This document shows, piece by piece, positions 15,830-24,163 of a stretch of 64,000 nucleotides of DNA; within the stretch, counting starts at the first letter, position 1; the number at the start of each line of letters is the position of its first letter. Made by a program: the position numbers and the translations under genes. The notes beneath the pieces were generated by a model. It made no database searches and had not been told where the DNA came from. It saw nothing but the letters and a program-made list of their open reading frames with translations. The DNA is from Scatosoma sp045613545 (GTDB lineage Bacteria; Bacillota; Clostridia; Christensenellales; Borkfalkiaceae), in the NCBI GenBank assembly GCA_045613545.1, contig JAZLBD010000006.1, forward strand, positions 1-64,000, in the 5' to 3' direction.

Positions 15830-16492
15830 TTATTTCCTCTCTCCAAACAACGCCAAGCCGAGTCGAATCATATTACTCCCCTCTTCTACGCAAAGGGGAT
15901 AATCCTCGCTCATGCCCATAGATAAAACGGTGAAATTTTCGTCCGTCTTTGCAAATTCTTCGTATCTTTTTCGCATTTGTTTTGCGAGCGAACGCAAATA
16001 CCGTTCGTCGCTCGATTTTGGCAACATTGCCATCAGTCCTTTTACGCAAACCCCTTGCATATCTTTGGCTTTTTGATAAGCTGTTTCTATTTCGGCAAGG
16101 GAAAAACCACCTTTCGTCTCCTCGCTCGCCACGTTCACTTGTAAAAGCAAATCCGTTTTCGTCCCTGTTTGCAGGGAAAGACGATTGACTTCCTCTAAAA
16201 GGGAAACTCGATCGCAAGAGTGCAATAGGGAAATATTTCCGATTAAATATTTCACTTTGTTCGTTTGCAAACGCCCGATAAAATGTTTTTCGCAGGGAAG
16301 TAGATCCGCTTTTTGCACGAATTCTTGCACGCGGTTTTCCGCTACGGCGTCCACCCCGCCCGCAATCGCAAGGTTAATGCGTTCTACCGTTTGCGTTTTC
16401 GTCGCCGCAACGATAAAAACCCTCTCGCTCGAAAGGGCGGAAAGCCGACTTCTTATCTCATATATCTTTTCTTGCATCGTTCTTTCCGTCAT
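15830..16492 (-). CDS. yggS: YggS/PROSC-family PLP-binding protein
   Basis: A 220-residue pyridoxal phosphate homeostasis protein with an alanine-racemase-like barrel. The PLP lysine is Lys32 in VAATKTQ; AENRVQEF, FIGRLQTNK and the C-terminal MGMSEDY/RLGLALFGER are all present. In B. subtilis the homologue sits near sepF, but here it heads a peptidase-SDR operon. The start at 16492 is chosen because GAGGG lies just upstream and a GTG at 16504 is too close to the predicted transcription start. Confidence 0.93.
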   Translation of the reverse strand: MTERTMQEKIYEIRSRLSALSSERVFIVAATKTQTVERINLAIAGGVDAVAENRVQEFVQKADLLPCEKHFIGRLQTNKVKYLIGNISLLHSCDRVSLLEEVNRLSLQTGTKTDLLLQVNVASEETKGGFSLAEIETAYQKAKDMQGVCVKGLMAMLPKSSDERYLRSLAKQMRKRYEEFAKTDENFTVLSMGMSEDYPLCVEEGSNMIRLGLALFGERK

Positions 16493-16512
16493 ATCGTCCC
16501 TCACTTTTCCCT

Positions 16513-16541
16513 ATTATATATCATTTTCTTCCGTTTGTCAA
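16513..16541 (-). promoter_or_regulatory. Promoter of the yggS operon
   Basis: On the minus strand TTGACA (16536-16541), 17 bases, TATAAT (16513-16518). Confidence 0.87.
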
Positions 16542-16591
16542 TTTCGCAAAAGAGTTTTTTATAAAATATTCCCCTTCCCCCGCTTTCTCGC

Positions 16592-16620
16592 TTGCAATCC
16601 TCTCTTTCTTATGCTATAAT
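16592..16620 (+). promoter_or_regulatory. Promoter of the LysR regulator
   Basis: TTGCAA (16592-16597), 17 bases, TATAAT (16615-16620). It diverges from the yggS operon promoter about 50 bases away, a common LysR-target geometry. Confidence 0.75.
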
Positions 16621-16659
16621 AACGATAGAGAAAACTGATAAGGACAATCAATATTTTCT

Positions 16660-17529
16660 ATGACTAGTGAAGAAATCAAAACGTTTATATTGCTTGCAAA
16701 GGTAAAAAATTTCACGCTTGCCGCCGAGCAAATGTTCATCGCGCAATCCACCGTCACCAACCGAATCAACGAACTGGAAAAAGAGGTGGGGAAACGCCTT
16801 TTTTCACGCGCCTCTAAAACGGTAAACTTGACGGAAGAGGGAAAGATTTTCTTGAAATACGCCGAGCGTATTTTAGAGCTGGAAGAAACATCTATCGCGG
16901 AAATGAATTCCGCCTCGTCTTACCGTTTTAATTTCTCCGTAGGCGCGGTCAATTCTTCGTATGAGGGATGCGTAAAGCCGATTATCGACGAGTGCTTGAA
17001 AAAATCCACCGATTCGTCGGTAAAGCTTATGCTCGGGCAATCGCTCGACTTAATACAACACTTACAAGACGGCGTGCTCGATTTGGTGTTCTCGTCCGTA
17101 CCTTGGAAACGGGCAGGGTTTACGTGCGACGTTTTCGACACCGATCGTTTGGTACTCGTGACGGGAAAAAACTCGCCGTATAAAACCACCGGCGTGACGA
17201 AAGAAGAGCTCGTCAAACTGCCCTATCTTCTTTGCTCCTTTTCGATGAGCGAAGTGGGACGGTTTATCCACTCTCTGTTTCCGCAAAACCACGCGTTTAA
17301 GTTGGAAGTCGACAATTCCTCAAAACTTTTCCCCTATCTCCGACAAGGAATGGGCTATTCGTTCTTGCCCTATCACCTCGTGAAAAACGAGCTTGCCCGA
17401 GGCGAACTGGAAGAAATCAACTTAATTGATTTTACCGCACCGCCCGTGATGACGTATCTCATTCATCGACAAGGCTACGACCCCTCGGAATTTTTGAAAT
17501 TTGCGCCGAAAAACCCGCTTTCTTTCTAA
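16660..17529 (+). CDS. LysR-family transcriptional regulator
   Basis: A 289-residue protein. The winged HTH is at residues 1-60 (FTLAAEQMFIAQSTVTNRINELE), followed by the periplasmic-binding-like effector domain. Divergent to the yggS operon, which it may control. The ribosome site (AAGGA) is far, about 20 bases from the ATG, so translation may be weak. The effector is not predictable. Confidence 0.88.
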   Translation: MTSEEIKTFILLAKVKNFTLAAEQMFIAQSTVTNRINELEKEVGKRLFSRASKTVNLTEEGKIFLKYAERILELEETSIAEMNSASSYRFNFSVGAVNSSYEGCVKPIIDECLKKSTDSSVKLMLGQSLDLIQHLQDGVLDLVFSSVPWKRAGFTCDVFDTDRLVLVTGKNSPYKTTGVTKEELVKLPYLLCSFSMSEVGRFIHSLFPQNHAFKLEVDNSSKLFPYLRQGMGYSFLPYHLVKNELARGELEEINLIDFTAPPVMTYLIHRQGYDPSEFLKFAPKNPLSF

Positions 17530-17593
17530 TTTCATCGCCGTCGAAATTTTTTTGGAATTTTTATAATTTTTTTCAAAAAGCGCGAAAAAACAG

Positions 17594-17622
17594 TTGACAA
17601 AAGAAATGTTTTTTAGTATTAT
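17594..17622 (+). promoter_or_regulatory. Promoter of the tRNA cluster
   Basis: TTGACA (17594-17599), 17 bases, TATTAT (17617-17622), about 50 bases before the first tRNA. Confidence 0.8.
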
Positions 17623-17673
17623 GAATAAGCTGTCTTGAGTTTGAGGACAAACACAAACGGCAACTGCTCATAT

Positions 17674-17750
<77 letters not shown>

Positions 17751-17753
17751 AAT

Positions 17754-17830
17754 GGCGGCGTAGCTTAGTTGGTTAGAGCGATCGGTTCATACCCGATAGG
17801 TCATAAGTTCGAATCTCATCGCCGCTACCA
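17754..17830 (+). tRNA. tRNA-Met (CAT), elongator
   Basis: A 77-base cloverleaf with anticodon loop TTCATAC and encoded CCA. It closely resembles clostridial elongator tRNA-Met. A tRNA-Ile2 with a lysidine-modified CAT is the alternative but less likely from the acceptor stem. Confidence 0.9.
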
Positions 17831-17872
17831 TTGCAAACAACACGAAATATCGTAAGAATATAAATTGAATAC

Positions 17873-17947
17873 GGCCCGTTGGTCAAGCGGTTAAGACACC
17901 ACCCTTTCACGGTGGTAACATGGGTTCGAGTCCCGTACGGGTCACCA
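17873..17947 (+). tRNA. tRNA-Glu (TTC)
   Basis: A 75-base cloverleaf, anticodon loop CTTTCAC, acceptor stem GGCCCGT/ACGGGTC, encoded CCA. Its 3' end is repeated downstream. Confidence 0.96.
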
Positions 17948-17953
17948 GCAAAA
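17932..17953. repeat. tRNA-Glu tail, original copy of a direct repeat
   Basis: The last 16 bases of tRNA-Glu plus 6 following bases (CCCGTACGGG...AGCAAAA, 22 bases) recur identically at 18070-18091. A shorter piece (GGGTCACCA) recurs at 19130-19138. Confidence 0.85.
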
Positions 17954-17984
17954 AAGCACAGGAATTGCCCTGTGCTTTTTTGCT
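17947..17984 (+). terminator. Terminator of the tRNA cluster
   Basis: A long stem, GCACAGG/CCTGTGC extended by A-T pairs, with T run, immediately after the tRNA-Glu CCA. Confidence 0.92.
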
Positions 17985-18069
17985 GCCGCTTCCGTCGGGC
18001 GAACCCATCGGGTTCGGAAAAATGCGAGTGCCTATACACGAGCGTATTTCTTTGAGCGAAGCGAAAGCC

Positions 18070-18091
18070 CCCGTACGGGTCACCAGCAAAA
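18070..18091. repeat. tRNA-Glu tail, second copy (att-like)
   Basis: A 22-base identical copy of the tRNA-Glu 3' end and following bases, 138 bases downstream, with no tRNA body in front of it. This is typical of a site left by integration into a tRNA gene. Confidence 0.75.
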
Positions 18092-18128
18092 TCCTAAAGC
18101 GAACACAGTTCGTTTTAGGATTTTTGCT
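18088..18128 (+). terminator. Terminator after the second tRNA tail
   Basis: The stem AAAATCCTAAA/TTTAGGATTTT with inner CGAAC/GTTCG and T-rich tail. It takes the same position relative to the tail as the native tRNA terminator. Confidence 0.8.
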
Positions 18129-18248
18129 TTTTGGTGTCCCGTACGGGAATGGTGAAGAACACGTCGGTTCGCGCGAGGCGATGCGTGCGATTTCTTTGTG
18201 TGGGGTAAAAGCCGTTACGATAAGACTAACTATAACTATAGTCACATA

Positions 18249-18276
18249 AAAAACGCAGGTTAAATCCTGCGTTTTT
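18249..18276 (-). terminator. Terminator of the cassette 2 repressor
   Basis: The stem AAAAACGCAGG/CCTGCGTTTTT just beyond the stop of the Xre gene. Confidence 0.85.
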
Positions 18277-18283
18277 CTTATCA

Positions 18284-18493
18284 TCAATACTCTTTTATAC
18301 CTAAAAAATAATCGGCGGATATGTTAAAGGCAATCGCCATATTTCTTAAAGTGTCGTATCCGGGCTTTGCTTTCCCTTTTAACCACTCGCTTACTTGACT
18401 TTGCTTTACACCTATCGCGTTCGCAAATGCCACCTGCGTTAAATTGTTATCCGTTAAAAAATCCTTCAAAATATCACTAAAATTATTTTCCAT
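18284..18493 (-). CDS. Xre-family repressor (cassette 2)
   Basis: A 69-residue single HTH_3 domain with LTQVAFANAIG and recognition helix VKQSQVSEWLKG, ending ADYFLGIKEY. Size and tail resemble the cassette 1 repressor. It diverges from a zinc-ribbon membrane protein. TATAAT (minus strand, 18500-18505) is six bases before the ATG with no Shine-Dalgarno, so the mRNA is likely leaderless, and the operator palindrome overlaps this box, implying autorepression. Confidence 0.87.
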   Translation of the reverse strand: MENNFSDILKDFLTDNNLTQVAFANAIGVKQSQVSEWLKGKAKPGYDTLRNMAIAFNISADYFLGIKEY

Positions 18494-18499
18494 ACTTTT

Positions 18500-18555
18500 A
18501 TTATATAGAAATTTCTATAATTTTACTTGACATATAGAAAATTCTATACTATAAT
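18500..18555. promoter_or_regulatory. Divergent promoter-operator region, cassette 2
   Basis: The plus-strand promoter is TTGACA (18527-18532), 17 bases, TATAAT (18550-18555). The operators are the perfect palindrome TATAGAAATTTCTATA (18504-18519) and TATAGAAAATTCTATA (18533-18548), the latter filling the promoter spacer. Centres are 29 bases apart. Confidence 0.85.
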
Positions 18556-18590
18556 AAGAATATCAAATTTTAACGTTTACGGAGGATATT

Positions 18591-19067
18591 ATGTTTTGCA
18601 GAAATTGCGAGAAAGAAGTCAGCAACAACGAAGAATTTTGCGACGAATGTAAAGAAAAACAAGCCAAATCAAACATGGTAATTTGTCCTTATTGCGGAAA
18701 GGAAACAAGTAAATCCGAACTATTTTGTCAACATTGCGAAGGTTTTTTGAAAAAGCCCCAACCCACGCAGGAAACAAAAACCTGTAAAGCTTGCGGTTCA
18801 AAAATTCCAAAAAATAGCGTATACTGTCCAAATTGTCATAGATTAGCCGACAAGCCGTATACTATACGCCAAACAAAAAGTCAAAATCAAACGGACGTAA
18901 TCGGCTTTCTTTTAGGTTTCTTTTTAGGTATAGCTGGGATGATTGTTGCGCTTTGTTTAGACGTCGATTCCACAACAAGAAAATCTGCGGCAAAAGGGTT
19001 TTTCGTCTCTTTGTTGCTTTGCATTATCGTCGTTGTATTGTTTTTCCGCGGAACCTGTCTTTTATAG
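18591..19067 (+). CDS. Triple zinc-ribbon membrane protein (cassette 2)
   Basis: A 158-residue protein. There are three CxxC...CxxC zinc ribbons in the first 90 residues (CRNC/CDEC, CPYC/CQHC, CKAC/CPNC), then two membrane helices at about 104-123 and 137-153. GGAGG precedes the ATG. It is expressed from the operator-bearing promoter and so probably repressed by the divergent Xre protein. Function unknown. The cassette lies between tRNA-Glu tail copies and is likely acquired. Confidence 0.75.
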   Translation: MFCRNCEKEVSNNEEFCDECKEKQAKSNMVICPYCGKETSKSELFCQHCEGFLKKPQPTQETKTCKACGSKIPKNSVYCPNCHRLADKPYTIRQTKSQNQTDVIGFLLGFFLGIAGMIVALCLDVDSTTRKSAAKGFFVSLLLCIIVVVLFFRGTCLL

Positions 19068-19129
19068 ATAATGCAACCAGACCTTTTTCAAATCGTTAAA
19101 ACTGATTATTTTCGATTTAGGTTGTTTAA

Positions 19130-19138
19130 GGGTCACCA
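19130..19138. repeat. tRNA-Glu tail, third partial copy
   Basis: GGGTCACCA followed by a terminator with the same GCACAGG/CCTGTGC stem as the native tRNA-Glu terminator. A perfect 18-base palindrome built on CCCGTACGGG (19175-19192) follows. Confidence 0.55.
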
Positions 19139-19141
19139 ATG

Positions 19142-19172
19142 AAAAAGCACAGGAAACAATCCTGTGCTTTTT
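19142..19172 (+). terminator. Terminator resembling the tRNA-Glu terminator
   Basis: The stem AAAAAGCACAGG/CCTGTGCTTTTT. Its 7-bp core is the same as at 17947-17984, with a different loop. It ends the cassette 2 membrane protein transcript. Confidence 0.88.
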
Positions 19173-19354
19173 ACTGTGCCCGTACGGGCACACCTGATGA
19201 TGCGTTGCGTAGGATGACGTTGAAAACCGAGGATGTTCAAGCGGTTAAGCCGAGCGACTCGTTAAAAACTTTTTCGGAGGGCAATTTTCCGTTTTTGATA
19301 AGCCAATTTTTTTTTACCGACATATGATATACTATACGCAAAAGGAGGGGTGTT

Positions 19355-19780
19355 ATGGATTTTCAACAGAATACAAGCAAGGATTTAGGCGCAAAACCGC
19401 AGGTTTTTCCTATACGTAAGGAGGTTTGCAACAACACAACTTTTCGCTCCGCAGTCTGGACGGGCAAAAACTTACAAGTCACTATGATGTGCATACCCGT
19501 TGGTGGAGAAATCGGACTCGAATTTCACGAAGACGTAGAACAATTGTTGCAAATTGAAAGCGGGGTTGCGCGCGTGTATATGGGAAAAACGAAGCCGGAA
19601 GTAAAATGTTTAGGCTTAGCCGACAACAAAAATTTGATTATCATCCCCACGAAAACGTGGCATAATATTATCAACGTGGGTCGCACGCCTTTGAAATTGT
19701 ATTCGGTCTATGCACCACCGCAACATCCGTTCGGCACCGTCCATAAAAAGAAGTTGGATTCCGATTTAGCGGAGGAATGA
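19355..19780 (+). CDS. Cupin-domain protein
   Basis: A 141-residue single cupin barrel. The first cupin motif is HEDVEQLLQIESG; the second centres on PTKTWHNIINVG. It ends with the YAPPQHPFGTVHKKK signature of a widespread small cupin family with no assigned reaction. AAGGAGG is upstream. Single gene. Confidence 0.88.
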   Translation: MDFQQNTSKDLGAKPQVFPIRKEVCNNTTFRSAVWTGKNLQVTMMCIPVGGEIGLEFHEDVEQLLQIESGVARVYMGKTKPEVKCLGLADNKNLIIIPTKTWHNIINVGRTPLKLYSVYAPPQHPFGTVHKKKLDSDLAEE

Positions 19781-19819
19781 CCGTAAACGTTTATGTTTCA
19801 ATCTTGAAATCCGCACAAA

Positions 19820-19853
19820 TAAAAAAGAGATGCTTCTCCGCATCTCTTTTTGC
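19820..19853. terminator. Bidirectional terminator
   Basis: The stem AAAAAGAGATGC/GCATCTCTTTTT between the convergent cupin and lipoprotein genes. Confidence 0.9.
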
Positions 19854-19857
19854 GTTA

Positions 19858-21849
19858 TTATTCTACGGGATGAACTCCCAACCAATTGCTCAGAAGCGGA
19901 AGCGCGGATAAATCAATCACTCCGTTCTCCCAATCAATGGTTATCACCACCGTTCTGCCCGTCTTGAAATATTTTTCGTCTTGTTCAAAGGTGTATTCTT
20001 TGGGGTTGTAACTCTTATCATCCACCCGTTTATACTCTTCGATCGTACAAGTTAAAGACGTCATTTGCCCACCGATGCCGTCTGCACGAAGGACGAAACT
20101 CCACTCGTTGGAAACTTTTGAGTCACTCGAAATATAATGGATGACGTATTCTTTCGCCTCTTCGTCCCACTCAATCGTAAACTCGTCCACTGAGAAACAA
20201 ATACAGTTTCGCTCCCCTTTCACCATAAAGTCTTGGAAAAGAATTGGATGCAATTCCTCCAGATTTTCTTGGTCGGACTTCAAGGGCAATCCCCTTACGT
20301 CCACCGTCCCGTTTTCCCAATCGAGGAAAATTTCTATATTTCTACCCGTTTCAAACAGCGCCGAATCCTGCTCAAAGGTATATTCCGTCCCGCCGTCTAC
20401 ACGCTTATAATCTACGATCGTACAAGCAAGAGACGTCATTTTCCCGTCCACGTGCGACGCGCGAAGTTCGTACGTCCACGCACAATCCAAAACGGAGTCG
20501 CTCGAAAGAAAGGCAATGACGTATTCTTTCGCCTCTTCATCCCACTCGATCGTAAACTCGTCCACGGTATAGTCCACCGAATTTCGTCTCGATTGCGCCG
20601 TAAAATCCGTGTGAAGAAGGGGGTATAAGTCCGCGAACATCGTTTCTTTGCGTTCGGACTTTAGCGTCAATGCGGAAAAATCAATCGTTCCCGCTTCCCA
20701 GTCGATCGACACGATGACGGCGCGATCTTCCTGCTCCGGATAATCATCCTCTAAGCCGTATTGTTCGTCCAATCCGCCACTCGATTCAAGACGGGAATAG
20801 TCGGTTATGAAAAATTCCAGCGTTTGCGGTTTTCCCACGACGTAAGGGGTGGAAAACGCAAACGACCAATCACATTCGATCACCGTGTCCGTCAGCGTCA
20901 CGGAAACCAAATAATTTTCCCTCTTTTGATCGAGCGAAACGAAGAATTTTTCTACTGCAAAACACGCGCAGTCTTTCTCAAAAAGCGGAGTAAACGTTCT
21001 CTTGACCAGAGGATAGAACACGTCGTAATCGTTGGTTTTTACGTCCGTAGATAAATCCCGCAAAGAAAGCGAATATTCCACTTGGCTAACGGAAGCGCTT
21101 TCCCCGTCAAACGGATCGATATAGTCGAACGCCTCGCTCGTGGATATCGACGATTGCAAAGAAAATCCCGTCATACCCGTACGTTTCTCAAAAGCGTATT
21201 CCAAGCTCGTTTGCGCCTCGGAAATCGTCGCCGTCTCGTTTCCTAAAAAGGTCAATAGTTGGTTTGCAAACGTTTGATTTTCCGACTCCGTAGTAAACGA
21301 ACAAGTCCCCGTCTTCGAATCTTGCTCTTTGACCAAATGCTCGCTCGTCAGAAGCGCCTCGTGAAGCGTTTCTCCCCCGTCTACTTGTTCTTGCAAGCCG
21401 TCCACGAAAGAAAGTAGGCTCTTTTCAAACAACTGCAAAAGGCTCGTTTCGGAAATCGACCAATCCGCGATCGTAGTGTAGGCATCGTTGCCGGTATGAT
21501 AAGAGAACGGATCTCCGCCATTCCCGTACCAATACACGCGCTCTAATGCTTGTCCTTCGCCTCGCTTTAAGATCACTTCCCAATCGAGTTTTCCGTCCCT
21601 TTCGTAAACGCAAAGTTGACCCGCATCGGACGATACGTTCGGCGTTCCCAACGCCCCGAGCGTCCACGAAAAATCAAAGGTTGCCGTATGCGTTTTAGCA
21701 AGCTCCGTTCGGTTGGTATCCAAACAAATTTCCATCGTTGATTTCGTCTTATAAGACGGGGGATCTTTTTCCGTGCAAGAACTCAAAGCGCCTACTCCCA
21801 ATCCGCCGATAAGCCCGATCAAGATTACTTTCTTTTTCCATTCTCTCAT
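19858..21849 (-). CDS. Large lipoprotein with tandem C-terminal repeats
   Basis: A 663-residue lipoprotein with lipobox LSSC (Cys25). The N-terminal half is a beta-rich domain of unknown type. The C-terminal half has two clear repeats of about 125 residues (about 385-510 and 511-630). Each contains FTIEWDEEAKEYVI, a TSLxCTI strand and YTFEQD, with a third truncated copy at the end and a more diverged one before. No enzyme motif is seen. It follows nfnB by 18 bases and so may be co-transcribed, though a functional link is doubtful. GAGGGA precedes the ATG. Confidence 0.7.
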   Translation of the reverse strand: MREWKKKVILIGLIGGLGVGALSSCTEKDPPSYKTKSTMEICLDTNRTELAKTHTATFDFSWTLGALGTPNVSSDAGQLCVYERDGKLDWEVILKRGEGQALERVYWYGNGGDPFSYHTGNDAYTTIADWSISETSLLQLFEKSLLSFVDGLQEQVDGGETLHEALLTSEHLVKEQDSKTGTCSFTTESENQTFANQLLTFLGNETATISEAQTSLEYAFEKRTGMTGFSLQSSISTSEAFDYIDPFDGESASVSQVEYSLSLRDLSTDVKTNDYDVFYPLVKRTFTPLFEKDCACFAVEKFFVSLDQKRENYLVSVTLTDTVIECDWSFAFSTPYVVGKPQTLEFFITDYSRLESSGGLDEQYGLEDDYPEQEDRAVIVSIDWEAGTIDFSALTLKSERKETMFADLYPLLHTDFTAQSRRNSVDYTVDEFTIEWDEEAKEYVIAFLSSDSVLDCAWTYELRASHVDGKMTSLACTIVDYKRVDGGTEYTFEQDSALFETGRNIEIFLDWENGTVDVRGLPLKSDQENLEELHPILFQDFMVKGERNCICFSVDEFTIEWDEEAKEYVIHYISSDSKVSNEWSFVLRADGIGGQMTSLTCTIEEYKRVDDKSYNPKEYTFEQDEKYFKTGRTVVITIDWENGVIDLSALPLLSNWLGVHPVE

Positions 21850-21867
21850 TTATATTCCCTCACTCTT

Positions 21868-23289
21868 CTATTTTTTCGCTTGCAAATACTCGTCTATCGC
21901 TTTGGCGCAGTCTTTCCCAGCGCCCATCGCTTTAATGACGGTGGCGGCGCCCGTCGCGGCGTCCCCTCCGCAATAGACTCCCTCGATCGAGGTTTTACCC
22001 GTCTCGTCGACGGCAATTTCACCGCGACGCAACGTTTTGAGCGCTTTCGTAGTTTGCGCGAGCAACGGGTTGGGACTCGTTCCCAGCGACATAATCACGG
22101 CGTCCGCCTCGATTATAAATTCGCTCCCTTTGACCTCTCGAGGGCTACGCCGTCCGCTCGCGTCCGGCTCGCCAAGTTCCATACGCACACACTCCACGCC
22201 GTTGACCCAGCCGTAATTCGGGGATTTTTGATCCATTTCGTCTGATTGTAGAATACGTACGGGGTTGACGAGCAAATCGAAACCGACACCCTCTTCTTGG
22301 GCGTGTTCGATTTCCTCTCTTCTCGCCGGCAATTCCTCCTCCCCTCTCCGATAGACGACGCGTACTTCCGCGCCCAGCCTGCGTGCCGTTCTCGCCGCGT
22401 CCATCGCGACGTTTCCACCACCGACGACTACGACTTTTTTCGCGCAATGCAAAGGCGTATCGCTATCCTTTAGATACCCTTTCATTAGGTTGGAACGGGT
22501 CAGAAATTCGTTCGCCGAATATACCCCTTTCAAGTTCTCGCCGGGGATATTCATAAATTTAGGAAGGCCTGCGCCCGTGCCGATAAACACCGCCTCGAAA
22601 TCGTACTCTTTTATAAGCTCTTCTAAAAGAATCGTTTTCCCAATCACGACGTTGGTTTGGATTTCCACTCCAAGCGCGCGCAAGGAATCTATTTCTTGCT
22701 CCACGATCTTTTTCGGTAAACGGAATTCGGGGATCCCGTACGTCAGCACGCCACCCGCCACGTGAAGCGCTTCAAAAATCGTCACGGCGTACCCTTTCTT
22801 CGCCAAATCTCCCGCGCAGGTTAAAGAGGCGGGACCGCTCCCTATCACGGCGATTTTACGACCGTTTTTCGGAACTTTCGCCACCATCTTCCCTTGCGAC
22901 AAATGATAATCCGCCACAAAGCGTTCTATTCGTCCGATCGCGACCGCTTCGCATCCAGCTTTGAGCCCCCTTGTACACTTACTCTCGCATTGACTCTCTT
23001 GCGGGCATACTCTTCCGCACACCGCAGGAAGCGAGGTGGATTGTGCCAAAACGTCGTAGGCGCCGTCTATATCCCCCTCCGCAACTCGCCCAATAAACGT
23101 AGGGATATCAATTTGCACGGGACAACCGCTCACACAAGGGCGGTTTTTACAATTCAGACAGCGTTTTGCCTCTTGCATTGCCATTTCCAAATCGTAGCCG
23201 AGCGCCACCTCGTCGAAATTTTGACTGCGGAGGATAGGGTCTTGCGTGGGCATCGGGGTCTTTTTCGGTTGCATATTAAACTTGCTCAT
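21868..23289 (-). CDS. NfnB/GltD-like flavin oxidoreductase subunit
   Basis: A 473-residue protein. The N-terminal [4Fe-4S] region has CLNCKNRPCVSGCPV and a second CGRVCPQESQCESKC group, then two nucleotide-binding folds with GSGPASL and GGGNVAMD. It is the large subunit of electron-bifurcating NADH-dependent ferredoxin:NADP oxidoreductase (Nfn), or a GltD-type glutamate synthase subunit. The adjacent NfnA-like gene favours Nfn. The start at 23289 follows AAGGAGG, overlapping the nfnA end by 14 bases; a much longer frame is a shadow. Confidence 0.88.
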   Translation of the reverse strand: MSKFNMQPKKTPMPTQDPILRSQNFDEVALGYDLEMAMQEAKRCLNCKNRPCVSGCPVQIDIPTFIGRVAEGDIDGAYDVLAQSTSLPAVCGRVCPQESQCESKCTRGLKAGCEAVAIGRIERFVADYHLSQGKMVAKVPKNGRKIAVIGSGPASLTCAGDLAKKGYAVTIFEALHVAGGVLTYGIPEFRLPKKIVEQEIDSLRALGVEIQTNVVIGKTILLEELIKEYDFEAVFIGTGAGLPKFMNIPGENLKGVYSANEFLTRSNLMKGYLKDSDTPLHCAKKVVVVGGGNVAMDAARTARRLGAEVRVVYRRGEEELPARREEIEHAQEEGVGFDLLVNPVRILQSDEMDQKSPNYGWVNGVECVRMELGEPDASGRRSPREVKGSEFIIEADAVIMSLGTSPNPLLAQTTKALKTLRRGEIAVDETGKTSIEGVYCGGDAATGAATVIKAMGAGKDCAKAIDEYLQAKK

Positions 23290-24130
23290 CGCCCGCCTCC
23301 TTTTGGAATAAGTGGCAAGCCTTTTCGTGGGCGCGCCGCTCAAAATCCCTATACGCGGAAGAGCGACTGATCGCGTCGTCGAAATCAATGAGATGCCCGT
23401 CGAATTCCGGCCCGTCCACGCACGCGAATTGCATTTTGCCGTCCACCGTAAGTCTACAGCCACCGCACATACCCGTTCCGTCGATCATAATCGGGTTCAT
23501 GCTCGCTACCGTCTTGACGGCGTATTTTTTCGTCGTTTCGCATACGTATTTCATCATCACGAGGGGGCCGATCGTGATCACTTCGTCGAATCTTTCGCCT
23601 GCAGAAAGCAGTCTTTCGAGCGGAGCGCAAACGTTGCCTCGTTCACCGTAGCTCCCGTCGTCCGTGACCAAAATCATAACGTTTGAATATTTCTTAAATT
23701 CGTCTTCTAAAATAACGAGCTCTCGCGATCGAAAGCCAATAATTGAAGTGACGTGCGCACCCTCTTCTTGGAACGCGCGCGCAACGGGGAGCGCGATTGC
23801 CGTCCCCACTCCTCCGCCGACGATACACACTTTTTTTGCGTGGGAGGTCTCAGTCGGCTTGCCCAAAGGCCCGACGAAATCGGGGATAAACTCCCCTACT
23901 TTTTTACGGTTTAATTTTTCCGTCGTTGCGCCCACGACTTGGAAAATGACGGTAATCGTACCCTTTTCCCGATCGTAGCTAGCCACGGTTAAAGGAATCC
24001 GTTCCCCGTCTTTTGCTACGCGCAAAATGACGAACTGCCCCGCCTTTGCTTTTTTCGCGACGAGGGGGGCCACAATTTCCATTTGCGTGACCGTTTTATG
24101 TAAGGCTTTTTTGGCAACAATTTCAAACAT
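23276..24130 (-). CDS. NfnA-like ferredoxin-NADP reductase subunit
   Basis: A 284-residue protein with an FAD-binding barrel (RIPLTVAS), an NAD-binding fold (GGGVGTA) and a C-terminal [2Fe-2S] cysteine set in GTGMCGGCR and FACVDGPEFDGH. With the overlapping NfnB-like gene it should couple reduced ferredoxin and NADH to NADPH formation in the cytoplasm. This links to nifJ, which supplies reduced ferredoxin. The start at 24130 is chosen because GGGAG lies 8 bases upstream and the promoter is just before it. Confidence 0.9.
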   Translation of the reverse strand: MFEIVAKKALHKTVTQMEIVAPLVAKKAKAGQFVILRVAKDGERIPLTVASYDREKGTITVIFQVVGATTEKLNRKKVGEFIPDFVGPLGKPTETSHAKKVCIVGGGVGTAIALPVARAFQEEGAHVTSIIGFRSRELVILEDEFKKYSNVMILVTDDGSYGERGNVCAPLERLLSAGERFDEVITIGPLVMMKYVCETTKKYAVKTVASMNPIMIDGTGMCGGCRLTVDGKMQFACVDGPEFDGHLIDFDDAISRSSAYRDFERRAHEKACHLFQKEAGDEQV

Positions 24131-24163
24131 TCCGTTTGCTCCCATACAATATCTCACTCTCTC

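Noticed and set aside
23290..23463. Extended start of the NfnB-like protein
   Set aside because: The extra 58 codons overlap the nfnA-like gene in another frame and lack a ribosome site; 23289 has AAGGAGG.
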